Source: Chalciporus piperatus (lineage: Eukaryota; Basidiomycota; Agaricomycetes; Boletales; Boletaceae). From it: 64,000 nucleotides of DNA. The DNA lies in contig JBBPTG010000029.1 in the NCBI GenBank assembly GCA_038093975.1, forward strand, positions 62,001 through 126,000. Reading direction: 5' to 3'. A model generated the notes under the pieces. The model was not told the DNA's origin and made no database searches. It worked only from the letters and a program-made list of their open reading frames with translations. Positions within the stretch are counted from its first letter, which is position 1; each line of letters starts with the position of its first letter. Below, one piece after another: positions 33,631 through 45,311 of the stretch. A program made the translations under genes and the position numbers.

Positions 33631-33889
33631 CGCGGACGTAGGGGGCAAAGCTGTCAGAGTTGGTGGTTTGGTGAGACACCGCGTCGAGCACTCTCTGATC
33701 GAGTATCAATTACCGCCGTGGTTTGAGGGTTCGGGGTTATCCACGGCACCACACCCAGTTGCGGCTGATCATCATCCTGTGACACTGATAACCAGGATCA
33801 ATGAGCTTATTACGAAGATGCACAGCAGCCGAGAACAATCCTTCCACGAACCAGTTCAGTGCAGCATGTTTCAGTGATTGATGTACTAG

Positions 33890-34105
33890 GGTGGTTTTCT
33901 TCAAATCCGCCCGCCTACACTCTACCTGAATGGGCAGGAGGTTGAGGTTGAGACCGACGGATATCTTCTAAACGAGCTCGCTGCACAATTCGCAGAGTTT
34001 GCGAAAGGGGAGGAAGGCAAGTATGCAACATTGGATGATGCTGTGAAGATGCGTAGGTTGTTGGACGTTATTGGGAGAAGTGGGCAAACGAAGATTGAGC
34101 TATGA
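33890..34105 (+). pseudogene. possible Gfo/Idh/MocA oxidoreductase C-terminal remnant
   Basis: An open stretch of 71 codons, without ATG, follows an in-frame stop. It reads LYLNGQEVEVETDGYLLNEL, AAQFAEFAKGEEGK, then ATLDDAVKMRRLLDVIGRSG, ending TKIEL. This is like the last helices of fungal Gfo/Idh/MocA-type enzymes. The NAD-binding part is absent upstream. Similarity is weak and judged by eye. Confidence 0.35.
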
Positions 34106-34615
34106 AAAAGGGACTCGATCAGTGGAATGTGCTTACATTCGTTCAGCCCACCAGCAAGTTGAACGGGTTAGACGTTGGACTCGGACCCCTGATCCTTGGA
34201 ATGTACTACTACTGGACCGGAAAGCATATCTAGAAAAAATGTTACAAGCTTCAGACATAGGTACTTGCTCCTTGATTCATCGCTCACGTAAATCGCAGCT
34301 GGGTATGAACGTGAGCAGGAAATATCTTGAGTTACTTGGCTTGATGCTGAGCCAAGGAGGACCCTCCTTGGCTCAAATGTGCACGGAGAACTGTTGGTAG
34401 TTGTCAATTGCTGTTAATCAGCGCTGACAGGAAATGGCCATTTCCATCGTCCGAGTCGAGATTCATACCAGAGCCGCGAAAAGTAGATGATTATTTCCGA
34501 CTGTATACCACTTAACGAATCACGAGGGTAGATTAAAAGAAGTCATAAGTAGCGCGCCCCAACTCGAATATCTAAAGATGCACAAAAAAACTCAACTCTT
34601 GCAAACCCAGTTGCA
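34106..34615. other. intergenic, nothing recognised
   Basis: No coding or repeat signal I could support. Confidence 0.4.
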
Positions 34616-36144
34616 CTACTTCCCCAGTCCCTGAAGCCACCCAAGAAGTCCACCCCGGTGGACGACGCTTCCCGGCTTCAACAATGGGGTATCCTCCCGT
34701 GCATCGTCGTCCGTCTCTCCCTCGATGACAACACTCACGCCGTCCTCTCCAACTTCCGTACGGCTCTCTGCATCAAGGGACGCTGCCACAATGGGCATCG
34801 TCGGTTCTCCGAGTGGTCTTCCGAAATCATCGATTCCGTGTTTACGCTGCCGGATTTTCCAAGCGACACACATAACGAGTAGCACAGCTTGCATAATCGC
34901 AGACACGGCGAACATGCCCCAAGCTGAACAGCGACAACGTCAGATACTCCATGGTATCTTCCAATATTGAAATCATATAGGGAATGGAACGTACTCGTCC
35001 AGTCAGTGCCCGGGCGCTTGGCAATCGATATAGCCATGATGACGCCACCAGGGCTCTGCATGATCATCATCGGGATGCTTAATGCGCCAACAAGTTTAAT
35101 ATTGTATGTCCGGACGATCTGAGGCAAGTATTGCACGGCGGCGAGGAGACTTGAGGTGACACCCAAGAAAGTCGCCCAACTTATGACTTGGGGTGAGCGA
35201 GGGATGACAGGATCTGGTGAGGGTGGGGAGCTTAAAAGGAGGACAAATGTGGTGAATATGATGACGAAGCTGGCGAGATCATATGAGTGGTGGTGCCATA
35301 ATGGACATGAGAAAACTGACAGATGAATGAAAACCATCCACGAAACAATGACGGCAAGTCGCCATTCCGAGTTCTTCAGTTTAGTCCGCACATGGTGTAT
35401 AGGGCGTGAGTCGTGGGTGTCGATCTCAAGCTGGATATACTTAAGGTCTGGAGGGTAGTACAGCATGTATAGCACCAGACTGAAGGAATGTACTCAATAC
35501 CAAGTCACGAAACTCCGTGACCACGTACATCAGGGTGAACAATAACCATTGAAGCCCAACTTGGACTATGCCAGCAGAGAGCTCTACGCATTTCCCGACG
35601 CTCTAGCATCGTATTTCACTTGGTCAGAATTCTGTAGTCAAAAGCATAAGCAACGTACAACTTGGTTGCAACATTGTATTACGGGCCACTGAAGCGTGAT
35701 GCTATTCAAAAACACCAACACCGATGAGTCAACTGGATATTCAAAGGAAATGAAGCAAGTTCGACGACGCGTCACTCACATGTTCAGCATCGCCGCTGCT
35801 GAGGACGTGCTCCCGAGAAGCAGGAACCATGGGCTAAATCCAACGGACGTGCCGGACCTGATGATTCGAAGGTGCTGCAGAGAAGAGAATGGGGATCGGA
35901 GCATTGATGTGAGACGGACACAAACAAAAAGGACAAGAAGTCTGAAACTAACCTGGGGAGCGTAGGAGACGACGAGTCCAACGATCAAAAAGGCGGTAAG
36001 ACCATTTGTTGCCCAGTCTGAATCCTGGGATAGTTGTTAGCAATAGAGCGCGCGAATTGAGCAGTGCAAGGCCAGACGAGATGAACTGAATAAACTCACG
36101 AATTGACAAGACTTTGCTGGGAGGTCCTTGAGTGATGGGAGCAT
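34616..36144 (-). CDS. PQ-loop repeat membrane protein
   Basis: Start ATG 36142-36144 (MLPSLKDLPAKSCQF), spliced to DSDWATNGLTAFLIVGLVVS. Two PQ-loop motifs are present: SYAPQ/HLRIIRSGTSVGFSPW across an intron, and VQYLPQIVRTYNIKLVGALS. Seven membrane segments are likely, the last in MFAVSAIMQAVLLVMCVAWK. The acidic cytosolic tail ends GGLLGWLQGLGK, stop 34616-34618. PQ-loop proteins of fungi carry amino acids or act as receptors in vacuolar or other endomembranes. The exact cargo is unknown. It is divergent from the ferredoxin gene with 210 bp between starts. Confidence 0.8.
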
Positions 36145-36354
36145 AGCAAACAACAACGTTGTCAATGAACAGGCTGGCAGTAGTGGCACCAGTCCAAGCG
36201 AGGCTGTCACTAAAAGTGCCGTCACTAACCCGAAAGTCACGTGGGAGCTCCGGCCGACAAATCCCGACCGAGGCAAGTCTTTCTCAACGTTATTCTCAAC
36301 GGTGAGAGCAACGACTTGGACCGATACTAGTACTCTTTGCAGCTCATCAGGACC

Positions 36355-37146
36355 ATGTCTTCCTCCATTCGCATTCCACATGAACTCGCGCGCATAGCAA
36401 ACTCGGCACTGAGTTTGCGCTTACCGCATCGGGGCCGGAGCTTGGGTGAATGCTCGTACATCTGGTCAAGAGGTGCTCTCCATCAACTACGGTCTGCATC
36501 GCAACCACATCGGTCGCGGAGCATCCTTGGCGCGAATCGCTGGTTACATGGATCTAGCGGTATGCTTACTCACCGCGCATATGTTTTGAGTTTCATTGTT
36601 TTTCGTTTCAGTGCAACGCCATGGGAGCATAACGCGTCCTACTCCCGGGACTGGGTTCGTATTCTATCGTCTTGCATTCAAGTGGCCAATTGTCTGACTC
36701 CATTGTAGTATCACCCTCCATTTCAAAGACCACAAGGGTAGCCTCATCAAAACCATCGAAGCCAACGAAGGCGACGACATCCTCTCCCTCGCACACGAAT
36801 GGGATATCGACTTAGAAGGTGCGTCCTTCAAACTACATGCTCTATTGTCTCGTTGTGACACAATTTCACCCAACTTGCTTTCACCATTCTCGTTTCTTCA
36901 TCAGGTGCATGCGAAGGTTCTATCGCGTGCTCAACCTGCCATGTCATCCTCCCACCGGAGCGGTATGACCATCTTCCAGAACCTTCCGACGATGAAAACG
37001 ACATGCTCGACCTTGCATTTGGGCTCACGGACACCAGTCGGCTTGGTTGTCAAGTACACGTAACAAAAGACATGGACGGAATGGAGATCCGACTGCCGAG
37101 CGCGACGAGGAACATGTTCGTGGATGGGAAGAAGGCATCACATTAG
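36355..37146 (+). CDS. YAH1: mitochondrial [2Fe-2S] ferredoxin (adrenodoxin type)
   Basis: Essential electron carrier for iron-sulfur cluster assembly and heme A synthesis in the matrix. The ATG at 36355 starts an Arg/Ser-rich presequence that holds RSASQPHRSRSILGANRWLH. After two introns the domain begins ITLHFKDHKGSLIKTIEANE, then DDILSLAHEWDIDLEGACEG. Cluster ligands are in GACEGSIACSTCHVIL (C-x5-C-x2-C) with the fourth Cys in SRLGCQVHV, and LPEPSDDENDMLDLAF is typical of the adrenodoxin class. The end is DGKKASH, stop 37144-37146. All four ligands are present. Confidence 0.9.
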
Positions 37147-38783
37147 TTCTCTGGCTGGTTGATCTCTCCAATATTTAATTGATCTGGATAACATGCTCGA
37201 TATACCTCGCCGCTCAACATCAAAGACGCATCGGCTTTGACGGGCATGACCTCGGGTGGCCCATCAAAGGAGTAGCCCGCCTATCATTTCTCTTTGGTCT
37301 CTGACAAACAGTACGTCCGTCGATATTCCGAGCTACATACCCCGGACCATGCCAAGTACACAACCACCTGTCTCCTCGCTAGATGTCAATTGTTTAGACT
37401 TTACCACTCCCCCATCTCCGTCAGTTGACAGAAATTCGAATAGAGCTCATCTTACCTGTTTCAGTGGGTAGCTGCACCACACGTGGTGCACTCTAGCGAC
37501 GCGGCAGATATGTGGTTCGTCATCCGAGGTAGCGTCATGATGAATCCATCGTGATAACGATCACTGAGGTGTGTTCTTTATTCATCATGACTATAATACC
37601 GACTACGTCACTTGCTGCAGCGGCGGTTGCACACCGCAATCGGCGCAGGATGCTGAGCTCCATGGCCTCCATATAGCCGGGATCCGCAGTTCAGTACCTA
37701 CGCACCACATCGGTCACTTAGACAAGTGAGTAAACGGGTACGTCAATAAATAACCAAGATTCCCTCGCGAGTCCGAGAACATATGTCCGAGAACACTATC
37801 CGTGGTCATCCATTGTGTGCCTTCGTCGTGGAGTCCCATATGGAGACTTTTTCCCTGCTGCACGGCGTCGTCTTGGGAAATGGAGTTTGATTCCTGGGAC
37901 TCCCTACTATCATCCTTTCTCTGCAGAAAATGCTCGACTCCGACGCGTCCTGCCCTGAAGGCATCTTGATCCACCTGTACCTGGGCCTCGACCTGCAGGA
38001 AGATGTTCCATGCAGGCTGTTGACTGCAAAAAACACGATGATGAGGATGAGGATGAGAAAGCCCGTGTAGGACGCACATTCAACCACCGCTGCGTTGATA
38101 CTCGCGTGATCGAGGTTTTGAATCATCAACTTCAATCATGCAGTGTCGATGCACCAACTGGCAAGTGATGTTGAGCCCTAATCAACATTACATTACATTT
38201 TTCCACTTCCATTGTGACGTCTTCGCTGTTCAAAGTCGCCATGACGGTACCGGCGTTCTTACACACAAGAGTGAGTTCTGTGGGTTGCGTCGTTGAATGT
38301 ACTTACTACGTCCGTTCAGATTTTCTTGCATAAGGAGACCTACTCCTTGATCGCCTACCAAGACCAAGTTGCTCGTAATTGACCATCCGCAGCCGAGCTT
38401 GAAGACGAATCGAATCTGCGCGGGCCCGATGTCAGCCGACGTCGAAGTGCTTCTACTGAAGATTCGCGGAATTCCATGTGTGGTAACTTCGTAGCTCTTG
38501 TCCCCGACTATCCCTCGGAAGATGCGAGGTTACCGGTCATGACCATTGCTCACATCTCCAACAACAAAGTACGTAACGTGCAGCTATGGATCAGACTCAG
38601 AGTCCTCCACCAATGCTATCCGGGAATCGCACCAACATTTTGGTCTGGTAACGACCATGACAGTAGGTGCATTACTTGAAACGTTTGTGGGTAATTTAAA
38701 TCATTTTATGAACTCGACGTTGCGAATCCTCCCGGACGACACCCATGGATATCTGAAAACCGTATGCGTGTTCGACATCCATC
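37147..38783. other. long stretch without a clear gene
   Basis: A short piece at 37468-37554 reads PHVVHSSDAADMWFVIRGSV, like the start of a cytochrome b5-type domain, then stops. It may be a gene remnant. Several other open frames on both strands have no motif. Confidence 0.4.
37468..37554 (+). pseudogene. possible cytochrome b5-domain fragment
   Basis: The string resembles the phrase VVHxSxDDLWVVIRGxVYD of b5-type domains, but only about 20 residues are seen and a stop follows. No heme-binding HPGG is present. Confidence 0.22.
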
Positions 38784-40008
38784 ATGGCTCCAACCCCGTG
38801 GCAGGCGGCGTTTGATCCACGATTGGTATGCACTGTGCTGATGTGGCTCGGTATATCAGTACGGCCATATAATACGCCATCTGCACCATTCTCCCAGATC
38901 TGGCGCATGTTCCCAGTGCTCATCCCCTCAGCTTGCGGCATGTTCACTAAGCTAGCTTTTTGGATCCATACGATTTTTCTTTTTACAAAATCTGACCTCA
39001 AGACGACCTTCTTTCCCGTCGTGAGTTCCATTTGACGAAGCCGATTGACAAAGAATGAACACTGACCCTCCTTCCCCGAAAAACAGATGGCCTCTGCTTT
39101 TGCCGCAGCCCCCGTTGCCGGGGGAAGACAACTGTTCCATGCGGCCGCTTGGCTTTGGATTCATATCCTACGGTTCAACATCTCCAACCAATTGTGGTCA
39201 GTCGACGAAGACAAAATAAATAAACCATGGAGGCCTTTGCCGTCAGGAAGGATAACTGTGGATACTTCACGGAAGCTTCAGTGGATTGCCGTTGCCATCT
39301 GTCACGGCTTCTCTGCCTGGCATGGAACAGGGGCGTTTTTTGCTAGCGTAGCCTTCTTCGTTGTGATCTTCCTGTATGACGACCGCAACTACAGTTCCGA
39401 TGGACTCATGAAAAACTTGCTCGGTGCGTGGGGATATCTCTCCCTTGAATTTGGCACTACGATTATCCTTGGTGAGTTATTGTCATCATCGTTCGCATAA
39501 TATCCTGTCATGATCGTTGACAATACACCTAGCTTCAATGACGCCTTTGGATCGCACATCCCTTGTGGCGTTATCGATCAGCGGCCTGTTGAGCTTTACG
39601 ACGATCCATGCGCAAGACTTTGCGGACGTGGACGGAGACCGGCGTGCCGGACGCCGAACGCTTCCCATGATCGCACCCAAAGGTTCTCGCATTTACACCC
39701 TGGCGGCGCTCCCTTTGTGGTCCATCGCGCTAGCTGCATTCTGGGGTCTAGGACCCGTCTGTGGGACGCTATTCCTTTCGATGGGGACATTTGTCGGGAT
39801 TCGGTATTTCTGGTTCAGGGACGTGAAACATGATCGGTCTTCATATGTGATGTATAACGTGAGCGAGTCCTCGGAGGTGAGGTGAAGAGTAGAGTGCTAA
39901 CAGTTCGTTACTCTTCGTGTCTAGGTGTGGTTCTTGGCTGCACACGCTCTCCCGTTGAATGCTCGCTCGTCTGATCTCCAAGGTCTGGCTTGGGGAATTA
40001 GTAATTAA
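38784..40008 (+). CDS. UbiA-family prenyltransferase
   Basis: An integral membrane enzyme that couples isoprenyl diphosphates to acceptors or cyclises terpenoids. The second exon reads FHAAAWLWIHILRFNISNQL, then WSVDEDKINKPWRPLPSGRI. This is the first Asp-rich motif with the INKPWRPLPSGR hallmark of fungal UbiA enzymes. After an intron the second motif is AQDFADVDGDRRAGRRTLP (DxxxDxxxG). The rest is hydrophobic, with about eight or nine helices. The last exon ends GLAWGISN, stop 40006-40008. The start at 38784 is the first ATG of a frame leading into FWIHTIFLFTKSDLKTTFFP. The N-terminal border is unsure, and an intron from the GTATGC at about 38825 could shorten it. The product is unknown; fungal members make meroterpenoids or sesquiterpenes. 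Confidence 0.85.
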
Positions 40009-41713
40009 TTCAAGGCCGACGGGGATGATGCCATTGGGCTGGTTCACGAGATCTAGTGAATGGCGATAAAGGGAGGCTCTGAGTGGACCGGACGAAATCC
40101 GCACGCACATGGTTGCGGACTCGTGGAGGTGACCCACTGTCCTCATAGCTGCCGAAAGATCTGTACCCTGAATTCCCATCCCCCGACCTGGGAGGAAGTA
40201 TACTTCATCTTCTGTTTCATCTTGGCGTCATCTAGAGACTTCTATATAGTGGCACGCAAATGCGTCGCGATATTGAGGAATGTCTGCTTCTGCTGACGCC
40301 TAGTAGTGTGATGATGATCTCCTAGACGTCTTCGAGGCCAAAGATGATTTTGAGCTCACCATGATGGATGTCCGTTCGTGAGATAGTTATCTAGCACCTC
40401 GAAGATCGACTCACCAAGATGATTGTCGCCGAAGAAAGCCAAACCAAAAATCAACGTCAGTCGAGTTCGGCCCCAAGAGCCACCCCAGGACACCTCCAAA
40501 GTTCATCATGGTAAGGTAGTCGTCTTGCGGAAACCACGAACATCACGTGGAGTGACACATTGTGACACAGAGACTCTGAACATATGCCGCATCATGCCGG
40601 GTACGTCGGAGAAGAATCGGAGACGAAAACAGAGGTAGCACTGCATTATGGAGATGTAGAGCTAGTCGCGATATACAAACGACTGGCAAGTCGACAAAAT
40701 GAACAGGACATCATGCTGAGACTGAATGGGCCTTGTCAAGATCTGCCATCAGTGACTCAGGGAGCACACGATGACCACGGTATTTCTTCACAGCCCAAGC
40801 TGCCTGTGCACCATCAAGACCACGCCTGTAGGCATCAATTCGCTCAACCTCGGCAGTGCAACAGCACTTCACTCGGCTACTGCTGGATTTCGAGCGGACC
40901 TTGGGGACATTTTCTACTGCTTTCAAGGCACAAAAAAATTCACGATCAATTCTCGGAAGGAACGACTTCACAATCTACTCAATACGAAATCTGTATCGTA
41001 GTTGATTCCATATTTTGTATTGACTACTTTCCTATTTCCTCCCCTTCTTGGATTGTTTCATGGATTTTCGGCCCCGTCACACAATGTAACACCTTGCACG
41101 TGATGTTCGTGGTTTCCGCAAGACGACTACCTTATGAATTCAACAACTAAACACGGTTAAACTCGTTGAACAAAAAGGAAACAAAAAAAAGAAAAGGTCA
41201 ACGATCAAGTTCAAGTATGGTACCTCTAGCGAAGACGAGGCCAGCACAAATGGACCAAGGAACCTAACGTTCCTCGCCGAAGCTGACGACATCTCGACGT
41301 GAAAGATCAAAAGTGGGGGGAGCGGGAAAACGACAACAGGGGAAACGTATAGATTGTGGACAGGAGATGGGAATGCGAACGGAAAAAAAGATGGACATGG
41401 GGGGTGGAAGATGGAAGATGGGAAATAGATGATAGGAGGGAGATGATGCAGCAACTAAGGTGTTTCGTATCGTATCCAGAACTAAGAGTGAGCGAGACAT
41501 TGGGATGGAGTGGGAGAGCCACTCGGTGCCAGGCTCGTCATAGCACAGCATATGTGATGGTGTTCAAACGTCCAAATCCGAGTCGTCAGCGCGTCATTGA
41601 TTGTCGATCATGCCATTATATCTCAGGGAGCAGTGGAGGGACTCGACACCCTAGTCGAGCGCCTCTCGCGAGGATGTGAAAGGGGGCGCGATAGTGGAGA
41701 GAGTCGAGGTTGC
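40009..41713. other. long stretch without a clear gene
   Basis: A minus-strand open frame at 40711-40971 reads RIDAYRRGLDGAQAAWAVKK and may be part of a decayed transposase, but I cannot assign it. From 41150 to 41450 the plus strand is purine-rich. Confidence 0.4.
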
Positions 41714-43139
41714 CTATGCCAGGACTCCGCCGAGCCATCCGATTACCTTGAATAGACCCCATAGACACCCGCCGGTGATGATCGGTAAACTCAAATTGTC
41801 GTCCACCGAACCGAGATCTGAATTCGCACCAAAAAAATACCAGATGGTCGGTGTTTGATCCCAGCGCGCATATATGCAGTGAACAAAGGCTTACCGAGTG
41901 CCTCGGCAATGCCGGTCACCAATCCGGCTACAACGCCAATTGTGACAATGCCGACCCACCCTGCAAAAGCAGTCGTGGTTGCTGGCAAACTCGAACCGCC
42001 TGCACTCGCGTTGAGGAATGCCTGTGATACGCCGTCTTGCCACGTCCATGTGAGCCCGCTAGGTCGGACGGGTGCGAGTAACGTCCAGAATCCCATAGCT
42101 ACTGCAGCACCTGTTAGTGATGCCGCAATGAACCCTGCGAGACTCTTGCGTGGGGCGAAAGGGATAATCCCAAAGAGACGCCGTGGCAGGGGAGGAGTAA
42201 GTGAGCCCCAAAGTCGGCCAAAAGTGGAAGCTGCGGTATCAGCCCAGGCGAGACTAGCCACAGAAACACCTCAATCCACCATGTATGCACAATCAAACAG
42301 GAAGAGAACGTACACGAGAACAGATACGACTGCTATATCAAGGGGTAACGCATATAGGACAGCATCGACGCCCAAAATGTACCAGATAACGCCGTTTGAT
42401 GATTTCTGTCGTTGGTGGTAGATGAAAAGTCGACCGACGTTATCAGACAAGTGTGACCCACCTTTTCACTATCTCGCATGAAAACACCGACGCATTTCTC
42501 GAATGCGCGTTCGCACAAAGGGTAACGTAGACGGAGGATGTCTATGGGTATCAGCACAGCCAGCGCAGAGGTGAGCGCGATGACGACAAGTTGTGGGTCG
42601 CCATTAGAGGTGTAGAGGTATAGCGTGAAAAATCCTATCCCAATTCCGGCTCGTCAGCACGGTATGCATGAGGCGTTGGGGGTCACGCGACCATACGCAC
42701 CTATTGACGAATGCAACGTCTTGCGTGGAATCTCCCAATCAATCGGTTTCTTGACGCCGTTCGGCTTCTTTTCGACCGCTGTCCCGTTTAGAGCAGAACC
42801 ATTGCGAGTGTGTTTGGTGAGCGAAGGATGCTCGGGTTTGTGTGTCCGCGTGGCCGAACGGGTGTCGACTTCTTCGACAAGTTCTTCGATTGTGGACTCT
42901 CCGCCACTGTGAATGATGCCATGCTGTGAGCCCTGTCTCGATTGTTTACGTTTATGGGCTCTCTTTGCAGCCATACCGGGGAGAGGAGGAGAGAATGGCG
43001 GTGTGGGTGTGGCCGAGATTGAAATTTTAGGAGAAGAGGAACGGCGAGGAATGGATGGTGTGCGAGTTCGTGAGGATGATCGCCGTGGCTGGTCGTGAGC
43101 GAGTCCGAGCGAGAAGACGTCGTTGGCGGGGAGTGTCAT
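41714..43139 (-). CDS. DGK1: CTP-dependent diacylglycerol kinase
   Basis: ER enzyme that phosphorylates diacylglycerol to phosphatidate using CTP. Start ATG 43137-43139. The N-terminal third is Ser/Arg/Pro-rich and disordered, with SSSPKISISATPTPPFSPP. The family signature is WEIPRKTLHSSIG, then FFTLYLYTSNGD. Later helices include DILRLRYPLCERAFEKCVG, GVIWYILGVDAVLYALPLD, SLAWADTAASTFGRLWG and DDNLSLPIITGGCLWG. The end is WLGGVLA, stop 41714-41716. Overall it matches yeast Dgk1 with a longer front. Five or six exons, GT-AG introns. Confidence 0.85.
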
Positions 43140-43426
43140 CTCGAGCGAGTGGGGCCAACGGTGTAGCCGCAAGATACCAAGTGTGGTAAGTAACTGAGCG
43201 ACACTATGCCACGCCCCTCCTCGGCAGTGGCTGTGACTCTGTCGAGACTAAAACGGTAAAGGACAGCGCAGGTGCTTGGGACTTGTTGGACCTTGGAGGA
43301 CAAGTAACTAGGACAGGTGCTATCAGACTTTGTGGTCGTGTCATGAAACATGCATAGAGCGCGTGGCAGGCATGGCGGTCTTTTTGGGGCTACATAGCAT
43401 ACATACACGTGGCAGTACACAATGAT
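43140..43426. other. intergenic
   Basis: A short gap upstream of the DGK1 start and after the RPS22 stop. Nothing recognised. Confidence 0.4.
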
Positions 43427-44261
43427 CTAGTAAACATATCCAAGGATCTTGCCACCAACATTCTTGCGACGAGCCTCCTCGTGGTCCAGAATTCCGGACG
43501 ATGTCGTCTGCACGTTGAGAGATCATCAGAACAATGCTACAAATGAGAACGGAAAATGCACGCACGAGGATGATGTAGCCGAACCCACGAGCAGGGAGCA
43601 GCAAGTTGACCCAGGTCTCAATCTGGCCGACCTGGATGTTGTAACGGGGCGAGATTACGCCCGTTTTGTTGAGGCGGCCATTCAGCTGAATGACAATCTT
43701 GCCAGAACGGTGGTCATCGACGATCTCGAATTCACCGATGTATCCTATAAGTAGATGGTGGTCAGCGACGTTTGTTTCGCGGAAAGAATGAAATAGAACA
43801 AAAAGACAAATAACGAGAAAAAATTGTAGACTCTACAGTGAACCCCGATCCGTAGAGACAGAGATCAGCGTTGTTTGGTTTTGAGAGACAGTGTTAATGT
43901 TTCGGAGTATTAAAACGAAGGCCGGGTAGAGAGAAAAGCCTCGTCGATCGTAGTTATAACTCCGAGATACGTCGCAATAGAAACGGAAACCAATTCGTCG
44001 GGTACGACACACTTACCATGGCGTTGCATGACGCTCAGGAATTTGACGATGACCTTGGACGAAGGCCGGATCAGCACTTGGCGCTTGCCACGGCGCTCAG
44101 CATTGACAATGTTGTTCTGCAACGAAACCATCATCTATATTGATACACCAAGTCGCTCCCTGGGACACTCACAAGGCAGTCGTTCTGTATATGCGTGTAA
44201 GCAATGTAAAAGTTCACCTTAGGGAATAGATGGCACTCACCAAGACGGAGACGCGAACCAT
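43427..44261 (-). CDS. RPS22: 40S ribosomal protein S22 (uS8)
   Basis: Cytosolic small-subunit protein. It starts MVRVSVL, then an exon of only 12 nt (44173-44184) encodes NDCL, then [69 protein letters not shown] and [20 protein letters not shown], ending [12 protein letters not shown], stop 43427-43429. About 130 residues, as in all eukaryotes. The reading is essentially complete and the gene is divergent from RPS17. Confidence 0.95.
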
Positions 44262-44652
44262 TTTGATTGAGGGAAGGCGAGATGGAAGGGAACGTACTGG
44301 CGGGTAAGACGCGAAGTAAGCGCTATGCTCTGTCCGAGTGTCGTGCTACGTTGAGCGACGAGTCAAGACAGAGGCTTTGCCATGTGACGTTGAAACAAGT
44401 CGTGCAGGTCGTGCAGCACAGCGAGGACACTCTGTAGACATCTGGAATACTCACCTTGAGGAAAGTCTTGAGGACACTGACGACGGAATCAAACCAACTC
44501 TCTGGTGTTTGAGGGCGGTGGCTGTGTTCTGCTGTATAGTACCAGTCAGCCACAACTCGGCAATTTGCGACGGACGTGCTCATTGTTGAGATCGCTACCA
44601 CCCACAGTCCCAACGACATCCTCACCGTCCTCGACGCCGAAAATCCATCAAC
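44262..44652. promoter_or_regulatory. bidirectional promoter region of RPS22 and RPS17
   Basis: 391 bp between two divergent ribosomal protein genes. Joint control is likely from this arrangement. No factor site was identified with certainty. Confidence 0.5.
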
Positions 44653-45311
44653 ATGGTGTGCACCATCAACTTGATGCCGTGTCTTTGTCTTATCGATTTG
44701 CTGTAGGGTCGTGTTCGCACCAAAACCACCAAGAGGGCCTCCCGTGTGCTCATCGAAAAATAGTGAGTAGCGAACTCGGCTGCACACACGATCTGGCCTC
44801 TAATGTCTCACACAGCTACCCCCGCTTGACCCTCGACTTTCACACCAACAAGCGTATCATCGATGAAGTCGTCAGTGCATGTTACTCCCTAACTTCGCGC
44901 CGCTTACCCCTCGCGTCCTATAGGCCGTCGTACCGTCGAAACGTCTCCGTAACAAGATCGCTGGTTTTACGACCCACTTGATGAAGCGTATCCAGCGCGG
45001 CCCCGTCCGTGGCATTTCCTTCAAGCTCCAGGAAGAAGAGCGCGAACGCAAGGACAACTATGTCCCTGAGGTCTCTGCTCTCGACACGAGCGCTTCTGGC
45101 CTTGACATTGACACTGACACCTCTGTGCGTCTCTTCCCCTCCTTTCTTTCACCTCGACACTCTTTGACTGACTGGACCGCTCTCCCTCTAGGAAATGCTC
45201 AAGGCACTCAACTTCGACATTCCCCACAACGCTATCCCTGTGACCATCGCCCAACCTGAGCGGGCACCTCGTAGGGAGAGACGCAACGTACCCGGTGCTG
45301 CGCGGTCATAA
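44653..45311 (+). CDS. RPS17: 40S ribosomal protein S17 (eS17)
   Basis: The first coding exon is only the ATG (44653-44655). The intron 44656-44706 follows at once, and the next exon starts [20 protein letters not shown]. Then [57 protein letters not shown] and, after a last intron, [15 protein letters not shown], ending VPGAARS, stop 45309-45311. Standard length, about 145 residues, and intact. Confidence 0.95.
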
